Notes: a model not told the origin generated them from the letters alone. Counted from the stretch's first letter, positions 1-7,255 are shown. The stretch is DNA of 17,625 nucleotides from JAVBLK01 sp031553565 (GCA_031553565.1 JAVBLK010000048.1:1-17625); one strand, 5' to 3'. A program made the numbers and translations.

Positions 1-141
1 TCAATTTAGAGCAAGTATTTTTTAGTCTGGAAATGACTTGTTTTTGCAGCAAATAGTAGAACTATTTGCAATAAAAGAAGGCATTTACCGACAAAAAAGA
101 CGCGGCTATAAATTATATCGAATTATTCAGCGATTCCTTAA
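1..141 (-). repeat. Dispersed palindromic repeat, copy A (cut by window edge)
   Basis: This is the reverse-oriented copy of a repeat seen again at 2112-2268, 8608-8775, 8985-9063 and 9927-10095. Read on the minus strand it carries the same blocks as the other copies: an outer TTAAGGAA-xCGCTGAATAA end (124-141), a GCGTCTTTTTTGTC-like left arm, a central hairpin (GCAAATAGT at 49-57, loop AGA, ACTATTTGC at 61-69), and an AATACTTGCTCTAAATT right arm at the window edge. The far end lies outside the window. It sits upstream of the pckG promoter and carries no ORF. Mobility is inferred from the inverted ends and multiple copies; no transposase is linked to it here. Confidence 0.8.
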
Positions 142-194
142 ATTGATTTGAAAAACTACCTTATCATTATTTCTTTTTCGCTCGCCGGTTTCTT

Positions 195-224
195 TTGACA
201 GCAACCCTGACGGGCAGACATAAA
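195..224 (+). promoter_or_regulatory. Probable sigma-A promoter of pckG
   Basis: TTGACA at 195-200 is a perfect -35 box, followed after 18 nt by CATAAA at 219-224. It would start a transcript near 231, giving a leader of about 30 nt with TTGGAGG at 245-251 before the pckG ATG at 260. The -10 box is imperfect. It lies outside the upstream repeat element (which ends at 141), so pckG transcription need not depend on the repeat. Confidence 0.55.
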
Positions 225-259
225 GAAAAAGGCGAATTACTTTTTTGGAGGATATATAT

Positions 260-2038
260 ATGGCATTGACAACGAACAAGCAGGTTTTGAAATTCGTGGA
301 CGAGTCGGCCAAACTCGTAGGGGCGGGGAACGTCGTCTGGATCGACGGCAGCCAAAAGCAGCTGGATATGCTGACTGCCGAGGCGCTGGCCGGCGGCGAG
401 ATCATCAAGCTGAACCAACAGCTTCTGCCCGGCTGCTATTTGCACAGGACGGCGGTGAACGACGTGGCGCGCGTGGAGCACAGGACTTTTATCTGCTGCC
501 GTGACGAAAAAGACGCGGGGCCCACCAACAACTGGATGGAGCCGAAGGAAGCGTACGCGAAGCTTTCCGATATTTTTAAGGGCTGCTACAAGAACAAAAC
601 GATGTATGTCGTGCCGTTTTCTATGGGCGCGGTAGGCTCGCCGTTTGCAAAGGCGGGGATCGAGGTCACCGACAGCATTTACGTCGTACTCAATATGAAC
701 ATCATGACGCGCATAGGGAAAAAGGTGCTGGATGTTTTGGGCGACAGCAACGACTTTGTGCGCGGCTTGCACGCCAAGGCCGAGCTGGACGAGGAGAAAC
801 GCTATATCTGCCATTTCCCCGAGGACAATACTATCTGGTCGGTCAACAGCGGCTACGGCGGCAACGTGCTTTTGGGCAAAAAGTGCTTTGCCCTGCGCAT
901 TGCCAGCTATCAGGGCAAGCGCGAGGGCTGGATGGCCGAGCATATGCTTATATTAGGCATCGAAAACCCGAAGGGCGAGGTCAAATATGTGGCGGCGGCG
1001 TTCCCGTCCGCTTGCGGCAAGACAAACCTTGCCATGCTGATACCGCCAGAAAGCTATCAGAAGAAGGGCTATAAGGTCTGGTGCGTGGGCGACGATATCG
1101 CCTGGATCAGGAAGGGCAAGGACGGGAGGCTTTACGCCGTCAATCCCGAATACGGCTTTTTCGGCGTGGCGCCGGGCACCAATATGAAATCCAACCCGAA
1201 TGCGCTTATTTCCACACAAAAGGATACAATTTTCACAAACGTAGTACACAACCTTGACACCAACACGGTTTGGTGGGAGGGTCTCGATAAGAACCCGCCG
1301 CAAAACGCTCTCGACTGGACGGGCAAGAAGTGGGACGGCGGCATGGGGACAAAGGGCGCGCATCCGAACAGCCGCTTCACCGCCCCCGCAAGGAACTGCC
1401 CGTGCATTTCTAAGGAATTCGAGAATCCGGACGGAGTGCCGCTGTCGGCGATAATATTCGGCGGAAGGCGCGCAAAGACCGCGCCGCTGGTATACGAGGC
1501 AAGGGATTACAACGCGGGAGTGTTCGTGGGCGCGATAATGGCGTCAGAGACTACGGCCGCGGCCGCGGGGCAGGTGGGCGTCGTCCGCCGCGACCCGATG
1601 GCGATGCTGCCGTTCTGCGGCTATCACATGGGCGACTATTTCAAGCACTGGCTGGAAATGGGCGAATCCGGCAAGCAGGGCAAGGCGAACAGCATGCCGC
1701 GCATATTCAACGTCAACTGGTTTCGGACGAACGCGGCGGGCGAATTCATGTGGCCGGGCTTCGGCGACAATATGCGCGTCCTGGACTGGATAATCAAGCG
1801 CTGCGAGGGCAAGGCTGAAGCGGAGGAGACCGCGATAGGTTACGTGCCGTTCGCCAAAGATATCAACGTGGACGGACTGGATATATCCAGGGAAACGCTG
1901 GCCGAGCTTTTGAACGTAGACAGCGCGATGTGGAAGGAAGAAACGGCCGGCATCGGCGAGTTTTTCAATAAGTTCGGCAACAGGATGCCGAAGGAGCTTA
2001 CTGCCGAGCTGGAGGCGCTGAAGGCAAGGCTGCAATAG
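260..2038 (+). CDS. pckG: Phosphoenolpyruvate carboxykinase (GTP)
   Basis: This 592-residue cytosolic enzyme interconverts oxaloacetate plus GTP with PEP plus CO2 plus GDP. In fermenting Clostridia it can run in either direction, linking the C4 and PEP pools. The length matches the GTP-dependent family. The P-loop FPSACGKTNLAM is at residues 248-259, with the family's active-site cysteine at C252 and K254 in the phosphate loop. Other family segments are YVVPFSMG in the N-terminal half, the GDDIAWI motif downstream of the P-loop, and GRRAKTAPLVYEA in the C-terminal half. The ATG at 260 is chosen over an in-frame TTG at 245 because GGAGG at 247-251 is the ribosome site. It is monocistronic, with its own promoter and a strong terminator at 2081. 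No lesion was seen. Confidence 0.97.
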   Translation: MALTTNKQVLKFVDESAKLVGAGNVVWIDGSQKQLDMLTAEALAGGEIIKLNQQLLPGCYLHRTAVNDVARVEHRTFICCRDEKDAGPTNNWMEPKEAYAKLSDIFKGCYKNKTMYVVPFSMGAVGSPFAKAGIEVTDSIYVVLNMNIMTRIGKKVLDVLGDSNDFVRGLHAKAELDEEKRYICHFPEDNTIWSVNSGYGGNVLLGKKCFALRIASYQGKREGWMAEHMLILGIENPKGEVKYVAAAFPSACGKTNLAMLIPPESYQKKGYKVWCVGDDIAWIRKGKDGRLYAVNPEYGFFGVAPGTNMKSNPNALISTQKDTIFTNVVHNLDTNTVWWEGLDKNPPQNALDWTGKKWDGGMGTKGAHPNSRFTAPARNCPCISKEFENPDGVPLSAIIFGGRRAKTAPLVYEARDYNAGVFVGAIMASETTAAAAGQVGVVRRDPMAMLPFCGYHMGDYFKHWLEMGESGKQGKANSMPRIFNVNWFRTNAAGEFMWPGFGDNMRVLDWIIKRCEGKAEAEETAIGYVPFAKDINVDGLDISRETLAELLNVDSAMWKEETAGIGEFFNKFGNRMPKELTAELEALKARLQ

Positions 2039-2080
2039 GCTGATCAGGATTATCCGGCCAAGTATAAGCATTTAAATTCC

Positions 2081-2113
2081 AAGAGCGCCGGCGGTATAAA
2101 CCGGCGCTCTTTA
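2081..2113 (+). terminator. Rho-independent terminator of pckG
   Basis: AAGAGCGCCGG (2081-2091) pairs with CCGGCGCTCTT (2101-2111) across a 9-nt loop, giving an 11-bp GC-rich stem. The T tract is very short (CTCTTT) and runs directly into the left end of repeat copy B at 2112. The element may have inserted at, or displaced, the original T tract. Confidence 0.85.
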
Positions 2114-2268
2114 AACGCTGATTAATTCGATAGAATTTTGGCGCGGCGTCTTTTTCGTCATAAAAAGTCTTCTTTTCTTGTCAATACCTCTGGTATTGCC
2201 TTCGAAAACAAGCCGTTTTCTGTCTTAAAAATACTTGCTCAAAATTTATCTCATTTAATCAGCGTTTA
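2112..2268 (+). repeat. Dispersed palindromic repeat, copy B (full length)
   Basis: This is a 157-bp element with perfect 14-bp terminal inverted repeats: TAAACGCTGATTAA at 2112-2125 and its complement at 2255-2268. The inverted symmetry continues inward through the whole length: ATTTTG against CAAAAT, the two T/A-rich arms, and a central stem CAATACC (2182-2188), loop TCT, GGTATTG (2192-2198). The entire element can therefore fold as one long imperfect hairpin. It contains no ORF. It ends only 21 nt before the glpK ATG, so the glpK promoter must lie inside the element or transcription must cross it. Shared blocks with other copies include GTCTTTTTCG, AAAACAAGCCG and AAATACTTGCTC. Confidence 0.85.
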
Positions 2269-2289
2269 CTTAGCTTTCCGGAGGGGAGC

Positions 2290-3786
2290 ATGAGCAATAA
2301 AAAATATATCATGGCTCTGGATCAGGGGACGACCAGCTCCAGATGTATCATTTTTGACAGGGCGGGGCACATCGTGTCCAAGGCGCAGCGCGAATTGCCG
2401 CAGATCTATCCGCAGCCGGGCTGGGCGGAGCATAACCCCTTTGATATCCTTGCCACGCAGACGGGCGTTATCAGCGAGGCGCTCGCGGGCGCGTGGAACA
2501 TAGACAGCACCATGATCGACAGCGCGGGCATCGCAAATCAGCGCGAGACCGCGCTGGTGTGGGACAGGCATACCGGCAAGCCCGTCTATAACGCGATAGT
2601 CTGGCAGTGCCGCAGGACCGCGGAATACTGCAATAAACTGAAAAAAGAGGGCTATGACCAGGTCATATACGAAAAGACGGGGTTGGAGCTGGACGCTTAT
2701 TTTTCCGCGACCAAAATAAAATGGATCCTCGACAACGTCAAGGGCGCGCGGGAAAGCGCCGAAAAGGGCGACCTTATTTTCGGCACGGTGGACACCTTCC
2801 TTTTATGGCATCTTACCAGGGGCAGGGCACACGCGACCGATTATTCCAACGCCAGCCGCACCATGCTGTTCAATATACATACGCTGACGTGGGACAGCGA
2901 GCTGTTAAAAAAATTCGGCATACCGAAAAGTATGCTGCCCGCGGTCTATCCGTCGTCGCACGGGTACGGCACTATCGATAATTCCATCATAGGCGGCGCT
3001 ATCCCGATCAATGCGCTTGCCGGCGACCAGCAATCCGCGCTTTTCGGGCAGCTGTGCGTCAAGCCGGGAATGATCAAGAACACATACGGCACTGGCTGCT
3101 TTATGCTGATGAATACGGGGCACAAGCCCGTTGTGTCGCGGCGCGGACTGGTGACAACTGTCGCCGCGTCGATCGATAACAAGCCGCATTACGCATTAGA
3201 GGGCAGCGTGTTTATTGCCGGCGCGGCGGTGCAGTGGCTGCGCGACGGGCTGCGTATGATCGAGACCGCCGAGGAGAGCGAGGAGTACGCCCTGCGCGTC
3301 CCCGATACTAACGGCGTCTATATGGTGCCCGCGTTCGCGGGACTTGGCGCGCCCTATTGGGATCCGGGCGCACGCGGCGTTTTCTGCGGCCTGACCAGGG
3401 GCGCGAAGAAGGAACATCTTATCCGCGCGTGTTTAGAGGCGATCGCCTATCAGGTATTCGATATATTCCACGCGATGGAAAAGGATACGGGGATCAGGAT
3501 AAGCGAGCTGGCGGTAGACGGCGGGGCAAGCAAAAACAACTTCCTGATGCAGTTTCAGGCCGATATTCTGGGGATCCCCGTCCGCCGTCCGTCAGTAGTC
3601 GAGACCACTGCCCTGGGCGCGTGCTATCTGGCCGGCCTTAGATCGGGCTTTTATAATTCGGTGAACGAGATACGCGGCTACGCCGATCCCTCCGGCCGCG
3701 TGTACCGCCCCGGAATGTCCGAGGAAAGCCGGAACAGGCTGATCATGGGCTGGGTCGACGCGGTGTCAAGGGCAAGGGCGAAATAA
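2290..3786 (+). CDS. glpK: Glycerol kinase
   Basis: This 498-residue FGGY-family kinase converts glycerol plus ATP to sn-glycerol 3-phosphate in the cytosol. The N-terminal nucleotide/substrate motif ALDQGTTSSR starts at residue 9. AGDQQSALFGQ carries the expected catalytic-base aspartate at D246. The C-terminal FGGY signature AVDGGASKNN starts at residue 408. The length is normal. The start is fixed by GGAGGGG at 2280-2286. No glpF, glpD or glpO gene is beside it. It is preceded directly by repeat copy B. In many Firmicutes a histidine in the loop before AGDQQ is phosphorylated by the PTS; here the corresponding stretch reads TIDNSIIGG and shows no histidine, so PTS control at that site looks absent. 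That last point rests on a remembered alignment. Confidence 0.97.
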   Translation: MSNKKYIMALDQGTTSSRCIIFDRAGHIVSKAQRELPQIYPQPGWAEHNPFDILATQTGVISEALAGAWNIDSTMIDSAGIANQRETALVWDRHTGKPVYNAIVWQCRRTAEYCNKLKKEGYDQVIYEKTGLELDAYFSATKIKWILDNVKGARESAEKGDLIFGTVDTFLLWHLTRGRAHATDYSNASRTMLFNIHTLTWDSELLKKFGIPKSMLPAVYPSSHGYGTIDNSIIGGAIPINALAGDQQSALFGQLCVKPGMIKNTYGTGCFMLMNTGHKPVVSRRGLVTTVAASIDNKPHYALEGSVFIAGAAVQWLRDGLRMIETAEESEEYALRVPDTNGVYMVPAFAGLGAPYWDPGARGVFCGLTRGAKKEHLIRACLEAIAYQVFDIFHAMEKDTGIRISELAVDGGASKNNFLMQFQADILGIPVRRPSVVETTALGACYLAGLRSGFYNSVNEIRGYADPSGRVYRPGMSEESRNRLIMGWVDAVSRARAK

Positions 3787-3829
3787 ATCGGCGTTATATC
3801 CCTTGGAACAGGCTTCCCCTTTTAAAGAA

Positions 3830-4651
3830 TCACAGCGCGATATCCAGTATCATCATAAGGGCGAACCCCAGCAGCAGTCCCAGCGTTGCCGGAACTGCGT
3901 TTTTGCCGTTCTGGGAATCGGGGATCAGCTCCCTTACCACAACGTAGATCATCGCCCCCGCGGCGAACGCAAGGGCAAACGGCAGCAGCGAGCGCACCGC
4001 AATGACCAGCAGCGCGCCAATGACGGCAAAGACGGGCTCCACCGCGCCGGAGAGCATGCCGGTAAGGAAGCTTTTGCCGCGCGGCAGGCCGTCCGCCATA
4101 AGGGGCAGGGAAACGGCGGCGCCCTCCGGGAAATCCTGTATTCCTATGCCGACGGCGACCATTACCGCGCCCAACAGGCTTACCGACGACAGCCCGGCGG
4201 CGGCCGAGCCTATCGCCACGCCGACGGCCAGCCCTTCCGGAATATTGTGCATAGTAACGGCCAGTGTCAGGAGCAGCGACCTTCGGGACAGCCTGGCTTT
4301 CGGGGCATCCGCTGCCAGCGCGGCCTTGGCGTTCTCGCGTTTATCCAGTATGCGCGAGGCGAAAAAGTTGATCAGGATAAGGAACGCGCCGCCCGAAAGA
4401 AAGCCCGCCGCCGCCGTAAGCCAGGCGTTTTGGCCGAGCTCTTGCGATATTTCGATCGACGGGTTTAAAAGCGACCAGAAAACCGCCGCAGTCATAACGC
4501 CGGCGGAAAAGCCCAGCATCACATCTGACACTTTCTTGGAAAACCTTTTAAAGAGCAGGACGACCGCAGCCCCAAGGGTAGTAACGCCCCACGTAAACAG
4601 CCCCAATATCAATGCCTGAACGGCGGGGTGCAGCCGGATAAAAAATTCCAT
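3830..4651 (-). CDS. ZIP-family divalent metal transporter (GufA/ZupT-like)
   Basis: This 273-residue integral membrane protein has about eight hydrophobic segments. The two ZIP metal-pathway motifs are present: MHNIPEGLAVG near the middle and IQDFPEGAAVS about 40 residues later, both in transmembrane helices. A charged segment of about 25 residues (DKRENAKAAL onward) separates TM3 from TM4, as is usual for ZIPs. It probably imports Zn2+ or another divalent metal; the sequence does not settle the specificity. The gene converges on glpK with a 43-bp gap and no clear terminator between them. It diverges from the GS-like gene across a 200-bp region. The start is ATG at 4651 with an AAGGA-type ribosome site a little far upstream. 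Confidence 0.9.
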   Translation of the reverse strand: MEFFIRLHPAVQALILGLFTWGVTTLGAAVVLLFKRFSKKVSDVMLGFSAGVMTAAVFWSLLNPSIEISQELGQNAWLTAAAGFLSGGAFLILINFFASRILDKRENAKAALAADAPKARLSRRSLLLTLAVTMHNIPEGLAVGVAIGSAAAGLSSVSLLGAVMVAVGIGIQDFPEGAAVSLPLMADGLPRGKSFLTGMLSGAVEPVFAVIGALLVIAVRSLLPFALAFAAGAMIYVVVRELIPDSQNGKNAVPATLGLLLGFALMMILDIAL

Positions 4652-4695
4652 ATGTAAATAGGCATATCCTTTGTATATTAAAATTTAAGAAGCAG

Positions 4696-4782
4696 GTGCC
4701 CTGTATATTTGTGCCGGTTTTTTCAGACTATATAATCAGGCTTTTCATATATACTTCCTTGACATTTTATGCGGCAGGGCAC
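4696..4782. promoter_or_regulatory. Inverted octamer pair in the ZIP / GS-like divergent region
   Basis: GTGCCCTG at 4696-4703 has an exact reverse complement, CAGGGCAC, at 4775-4782. The second copy fills the 3' end of the spacer of the promoter at 4759-4788. The pair could be two binding sites for a dimeric regulator looping the divergent region. A chance octamer match over about 80 bp is also possible, so confidence is low. Confidence 0.25.
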
Positions 4783-4788
4783 TAAAAT
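4759..4788 (+). promoter_or_regulatory. Probable sigma-A promoter of the GS-like / ANTAR pair
   Basis: TTGACA at 4759-4764 is followed after 18 nt by TAAAAT at 4783-4788. The start of transcription would be near 4795, leaving a leader of about 58 nt before the ATG at 4853. A perfect hairpin (4808-4827) lies in that leader. Confidence 0.6.
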
Positions 4789-4807
4789 TGTGTTATCAAT
4801 GAATAAG

Positions 4808-4827
4808 GCTGAACGCCGGTTCAGCCG
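4808..4827 (+). promoter_or_regulatory. Leader hairpin before the GS-like gene
   Basis: GGCTGAAC and GTTCAGCC form a perfect 8-bp stem around a GCCG loop, 13 nt before the GGAGG ribosome site at 4841. There is no T tract, so it is not an intrinsic terminator. ANTAR regulators bind paired small hairpins with six-base loops in leaders. Opening the top pair gives a six-base loop here, but it lacks the expected A at loop position 1, and I see no second hairpin, so an ANTAR target is not supported. Confidence 0.45.
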
Positions 4828-4852
4828 CAAAAAGATAACGGGAGGCGATTCT

Positions 4853-5635
4853 ATGTACACAGTTAAAGAATTAACGGAGTTTATTTCGGTCAACGACGTC
4901 AAGTTTATCAGGCTGGCGTTTTGCGACGCCGCCGGCGCGCAGAAGAATCTGTCGATCATGCCGCTCAGGCTGCCGGAGGCGATGAAAAAGGGAATAACCT
5001 GTGCATATGCGGGCGGGGAGATAACCTTAAAGCCCGATCTCAGCACGCTGCAGATACTGCCCTGGCGGCCGCAGACGGGCAGGGTCATACGGTTTTATTG
5101 TTCGGTGTTCGACGGGAAAGGCGCGGCGGACTTTGATAAAAGGGCGCAGCTTGCCGCGCTTATAAAGGAAAAAAAGGCCGCGGGCAAGACCTTTACCATA
5201 GGGTTCGGCGCTGAATTCCGCTTGTATAAGGCCGATATGGAGGGGGAGAACAGCGGCGTGCCGTTTGACGAGGGCGGCGCAATGGATACGCAGCCGCTGG
5301 ATAAGGGCGCGGATATCAGGCGCGAGATAGCCTTGACTCTGGACGAGATGGGCATTGCTGTCGACAGCTCCTGCCACGCCGCGCAGCCGGGGCAGAATAT
5401 ACTTAATTTCAAGGGGGTCGCGCCGCTTACCGCCGCCGACAACTTTTTGACGTATAAGAGCGTTGTGACCGTGGTCGCCGGGCGTAACGGCCTGTGCGCC
5501 TCTTTTGAAAAGGGAAACGCCCTGTATCTTGATATCATGAATGTAAAAGGGAAACGTCAGGAAAAACGCGCCGTCATGGACGGGCTGGATATAAACCCGT
5601 ACAGCGTGATAGCTGAAATGATAGCAAAGCTTTAA
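4853..5635 (+). CDS. Short glutamine-synthetase-like protein, probably catalytically inactive
   Basis: This 260-residue protein compares with about 440 for class I glutamine synthetase. Residues 1-90 resemble the beta-grasp N-domain (KFIRLAFCDAAG, PDLSTLQILPW). The following part matches the first half of the catalytic domain: GFGAEFRLY (116-124) aligns with the family GPEPEFFLF, and HAAQPGQNILNF (175-186) with HEVAPGQHEIDF, followed by TAADNFLTYKSVV. On that alignment the first metal glutamate becomes G119, the second is kept as E121, and the two in HEVxxxGQxE become A176 and I183. The C-terminal ATP/glutamate part is absent. Loss of ligands together with a clean ORF and GGAGG (4841) points to an evolved pseudoenzyme rather than a recent frameshift. 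The next gene is an ANTAR regulator, 92 nt downstream. A role in nitrogen sensing is inferred, not shown. Confidence 0.85.
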   Translation: MYTVKELTEFISVNDVKFIRLAFCDAAGAQKNLSIMPLRLPEAMKKGITCAYAGGEITLKPDLSTLQILPWRPQTGRVIRFYCSVFDGKGAADFDKRAQLAALIKEKKAAGKTFTIGFGAEFRLYKADMEGENSGVPFDEGGAMDTQPLDKGADIRREIALTLDEMGIAVDSSCHAAQPGQNILNFKGVAPLTAADNFLTYKSVVTVVAGRNGLCASFEKGNALYLDIMNVKGKRQEKRAVMDGLDINPYSVIAEMIAKL

Positions 5636-5727
5636 TACCAAGGCTCTTTCACAAAGATCACGAAGTTTTGCCGCAAAGAGGTTTTGCCCGCCAGGAAAGA
5701 AAACGGGAGTGACGACTTATTTATAAA

Positions 5728-6336
5728 GTGCTGAAAGATAAAAAAAAATTTAATACTTCGGGCGATATATTTGACAGCGCGCTGATAATCTCGCAATTTC
5801 CCGCGCAGGCGTTTTATATCGAAAAAACACTGCGCGACGTCGGCTGCCGCGAAATAACCTTTGCCGCAGCAGGCGGCCTTGCGCGGCGCACGGCGGCGGT
5901 AAGAGAGTTCGACCTCTATATAATCGACTCGCCGCTTGCCGACGGGAGCGGCGAGGAGCTTGCCCTGGACCTTGCGCAGGGGAACTCCGGTCAGCTTATC
6001 CTTGCGATGCCGTCGGACAGGCTGAAGTTTATCGACCGGCGCATGGCCGCCGCGGGCGTAATGACCGTGCCCAAGCCTCTTGACGGAGAGATGCTGCGCA
6101 ACACCCTGAATGCCGCCGCCGCCGCGCATAAAAAGGCAGCCGCCGTACCCGCGCCGAACGCGCTTTTCGTATCGAGGCCGGAGGACTTGAGGCTGATAAC
6201 CGCCGCGAAAAGGATACTTATCGCCCAAGGGATGACCGAGCCTGCCGCGCACCAATATATTATACGTACCGCGATGGATATGCGGCTGAAAAAAACCGAA
6301 GTAGCGCACATGATAATAGAAAGCGCGGTGGAGTAA
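5728..6336 (+). CDS. ANTAR-domain antiterminator with degenerate receiver domain
   Basis: This 202-residue cytosolic RNA-binding regulator belongs to the AmiR/NasR/NitR type. Residues about 17-125 form a receiver-like fold. The usual phospho-acceptor is visible in DLYIIDSPL (D67) and the conserved lysine in VPKP (K116). The acidic pair after the first strand is replaced (ALIISQF), so control by phosphorylation is doubtful. Residues about 155-200 form the ANTAR three-helix domain (AKRILIAQGMTEPAAHQYI, then MRLKKTEVAHMII). A poly-Ala linker joins the two. Members bind leader hairpins and block terminators in nitrogen genes. It sits in the operon of the GS-like gene and ends at a strong terminator. 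The start is uncertain: GTG 5728 lies 18 nt after GGGAG (5705-5709). No upstream ATG, GTG or TTG exists before the in-frame stop at 5710. Confidence 0.85.
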   Translation: MLKDKKKFNTSGDIFDSALIISQFPAQAFYIEKTLRDVGCREITFAAAGGLARRTAAVREFDLYIIDSPLADGSGEELALDLAQGNSGQLILAMPSDRLKFIDRRMAAAGVMTVPKPLDGEMLRNTLNAAAAAHKKAAAVPAPNALFVSRPEDLRLITAAKRILIAQGMTEPAAHQYIIRTAMDMRLKKTEVAHMIIESAVE

Positions 6337-6380
6337 AGCGGCCGACGCCGCCGGGATTTATGCGCAATCAGTTATGCAAA

Positions 6381-6426
6381 AAAACGGGACACTCTGTGCG
6401 TTTTAAGACAGAATGTCCCGTTTTGA
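6381..6426 (+). terminator. Bidirectional terminator between the ANTAR gene and the DapF-like gene
   Basis: AAAACGGGACACTCTGT (6381-6397) and ACAGAATGTCCCGTTTT (6408-6424) form a 17-bp stem with one mismatch and a 10-nt loop. It has A's on the left and T's on the right. It can end the plus-strand GS-like/ANTAR operon and the convergent minus-strand DapF-like gene. Confidence 0.85.
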
Positions 6427-6455
6427 TAACTAGTGTAAAAATAAATTGCCGCCGC

Positions 6456-6980
6456 CTAGCCCGCGATATCGTTGTCGCTTCCGTGGCTGTGTACGCACAG
6501 CATATTGCCGCTCTTAAAGCGCTCCCACTTCAAAAAAACCGAAACTCCCTGCATATCTACATAGGCCTCGGGATAGGGGATCCTGCCGGTCAGGCTTGCC
6601 GCGGCCAGCGCCGCGCCGGCGCCCTCAAGGCTTCCATAGACCTCGCGGCCTTGTTTCCATACCCTTGCGGCAATGCGGCTTTCGCCGGTCACGCGCGCGC
6701 AAACGACGTCCGCGCCCTCAGGGAAAACTGGATGCCGCTCTAACACGGGGCCGGCCGCCGAGATATCGTCGCCTAGATTGACGGAAAAGATAACGGCGTG
6801 CGGCCTTGAAAGCCGCAGCGCGGTAACCTCGAAGATTTTGCCGCCTATTGCCACAGGCTCGCAGATAAATGCGGGCGAGGAAGCGTGCAGTGCAGGTATC
6901 AAAACAGGCGGCAACACGACCCTGCCCAGATTGACCGAGGTTTCGCCCGATAGCGGGACATAATTGTCAATTCTATTCAT
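6456..6980 (-). CDS. DapF-like protein: C-terminal domain only, active-site residues replaced
   Basis: The 174 residues align in memory with the C-terminal half of diaminopimelate epimerase (~275 aa). Matching segments include VNLG, PHAVIF (60-65), HPVFPE (83-88), RVW (106-108) and the AGAALAAASLTG helix (121-132). The N-terminal domain with the first catalytic cysteine is missing. In the part that remains, family residues are changed: the Asn of GNPH is R59, the Asn after FPE is D91, the ER of RVWERG is K109-Q110, and the second catalytic Cys of ACGTG is S117 (GSLEG). It therefore looks like a stable fold without racemase chemistry. The start ATG at 6980 has GGAGG at 6987-6991; the ORF is open further upstream to 7031 but without a ribosome site. 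Its true role is unknown. Most of the assignment rests on motif resemblance. Confidence 0.75.
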   Translation of the reverse strand: MNRIDNYVPLSGETSVNLGRVVLPPVLIPALHASSPAFICEPVAIGGKIFEVTALRLSRPHAVIFSVNLGDDISAAGPVLERHPVFPEGADVVCARVTGESRIAARVWKQGREVYGSLEGAGAALAAASLTGRIPYPEAYVDMQGVSVFLKWERFKSGNMLCVHSHGSDNDIAG

Positions 6981-7090
6981 AATGCACCTCCTAAAAACGT
7001 TTCTCATGCCCGGCAAACGATCAGACAACACACAGGTGTTTCAAAACGCGGACCAATAAATAAAAATAAGATGCGCGGACTTGTATGCGC

Positions 7091-7122
7091 CGGAATTTAA
7101 GAATCGCACTTCTTAAATTCCG
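7091..7122. repeat. Perfect 13-bp palindrome, 6-nt loop
   Basis: CGGAATTTAAGAA (7091-7103) and TTCTTAAATTCCG (7110-7122) are exact complements around TCGCAC. There is no T tract on either side. It lies in the 275-bp gap between the DapF-like start and the gdhA stop, so on the minus strand it is 3' UTR of gdhA or leader of the DapF-like gene. Confidence 0.8.
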
Positions 7123-7130
7123 CCATTAAC

Positions 7131-7165
7131 GGGACAAAAAAAATCTATGATTTTTTTTCGGTCCC
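7131..7165 (-). terminator. A8/T8 hairpin downstream of gdhA
   Basis: GGGAC-A8-TC (7131-7145) pairs with GA-T8-CG-GTCCC (7149-7165) around a 3-nt TAT loop, with a 2-nt bulge. The U-rich 3' half of the stem suggests a weak or unusual terminator or RNA stabiliser for gdhA. There is no separate T tract beyond the stem, so the function is uncertain. Confidence 0.5.
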
Positions 7166-7176
7166 CAAGGGGGCAC

Positions 7177-7246
7177 GCGGGGTGGGCGTATGAGTGTCAA
7201 TCTTTTTATCGTTAGATATAAAAGATTGGCGGCGAGCTAGCCCCGC
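7177..7246 (-). repeat. Nested inverted repeat directly after the gdhA stop
   Basis: An inner stem, CAATCTTTTTAT (7198-7209) against ATATAAAAGATTG (7216-7228) with one bulge, sits inside an outer GC stem, GCGGGG (7177-7182) against CCCCGC (7241-7246). It begins about 10 nt after the gdhA stop on the minus strand. It has no T tract. A structured 3' end is likely. Confidence 0.55.
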
Positions 7247-7255
7247 CCGCGAGTT

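Noticed and set aside
3803..4468. Long open frame on the plus strand opposite the ZIP gene
   Set aside because: Composition is Gln/Arg/Gly-rich without any motif, there is no ribosome site, and it lies fully antisense to a clear ZIP transporter.
4808..4827. ANTAR target hairpin before the GS-like gene
   Set aside because: Only one hairpin is present, its loop lacks the expected conserved A at position 1, and no overlapping terminator exists.
5500..5728. Frameshifted remainder of glutamine synthetase after the GS-like stop
   Set aside because: The 90 nt after the stop in any frame show none of the missing GS motifs, and the next gene is the ANTAR protein. The short form is therefore not a recent frameshift within this window.
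5027..6311. Several minus-strand open frames opposite the GS-like and ANTAR genes
   Set aside because: They lack ribosome sites and recognisable motifs; the plus-strand genes have both.
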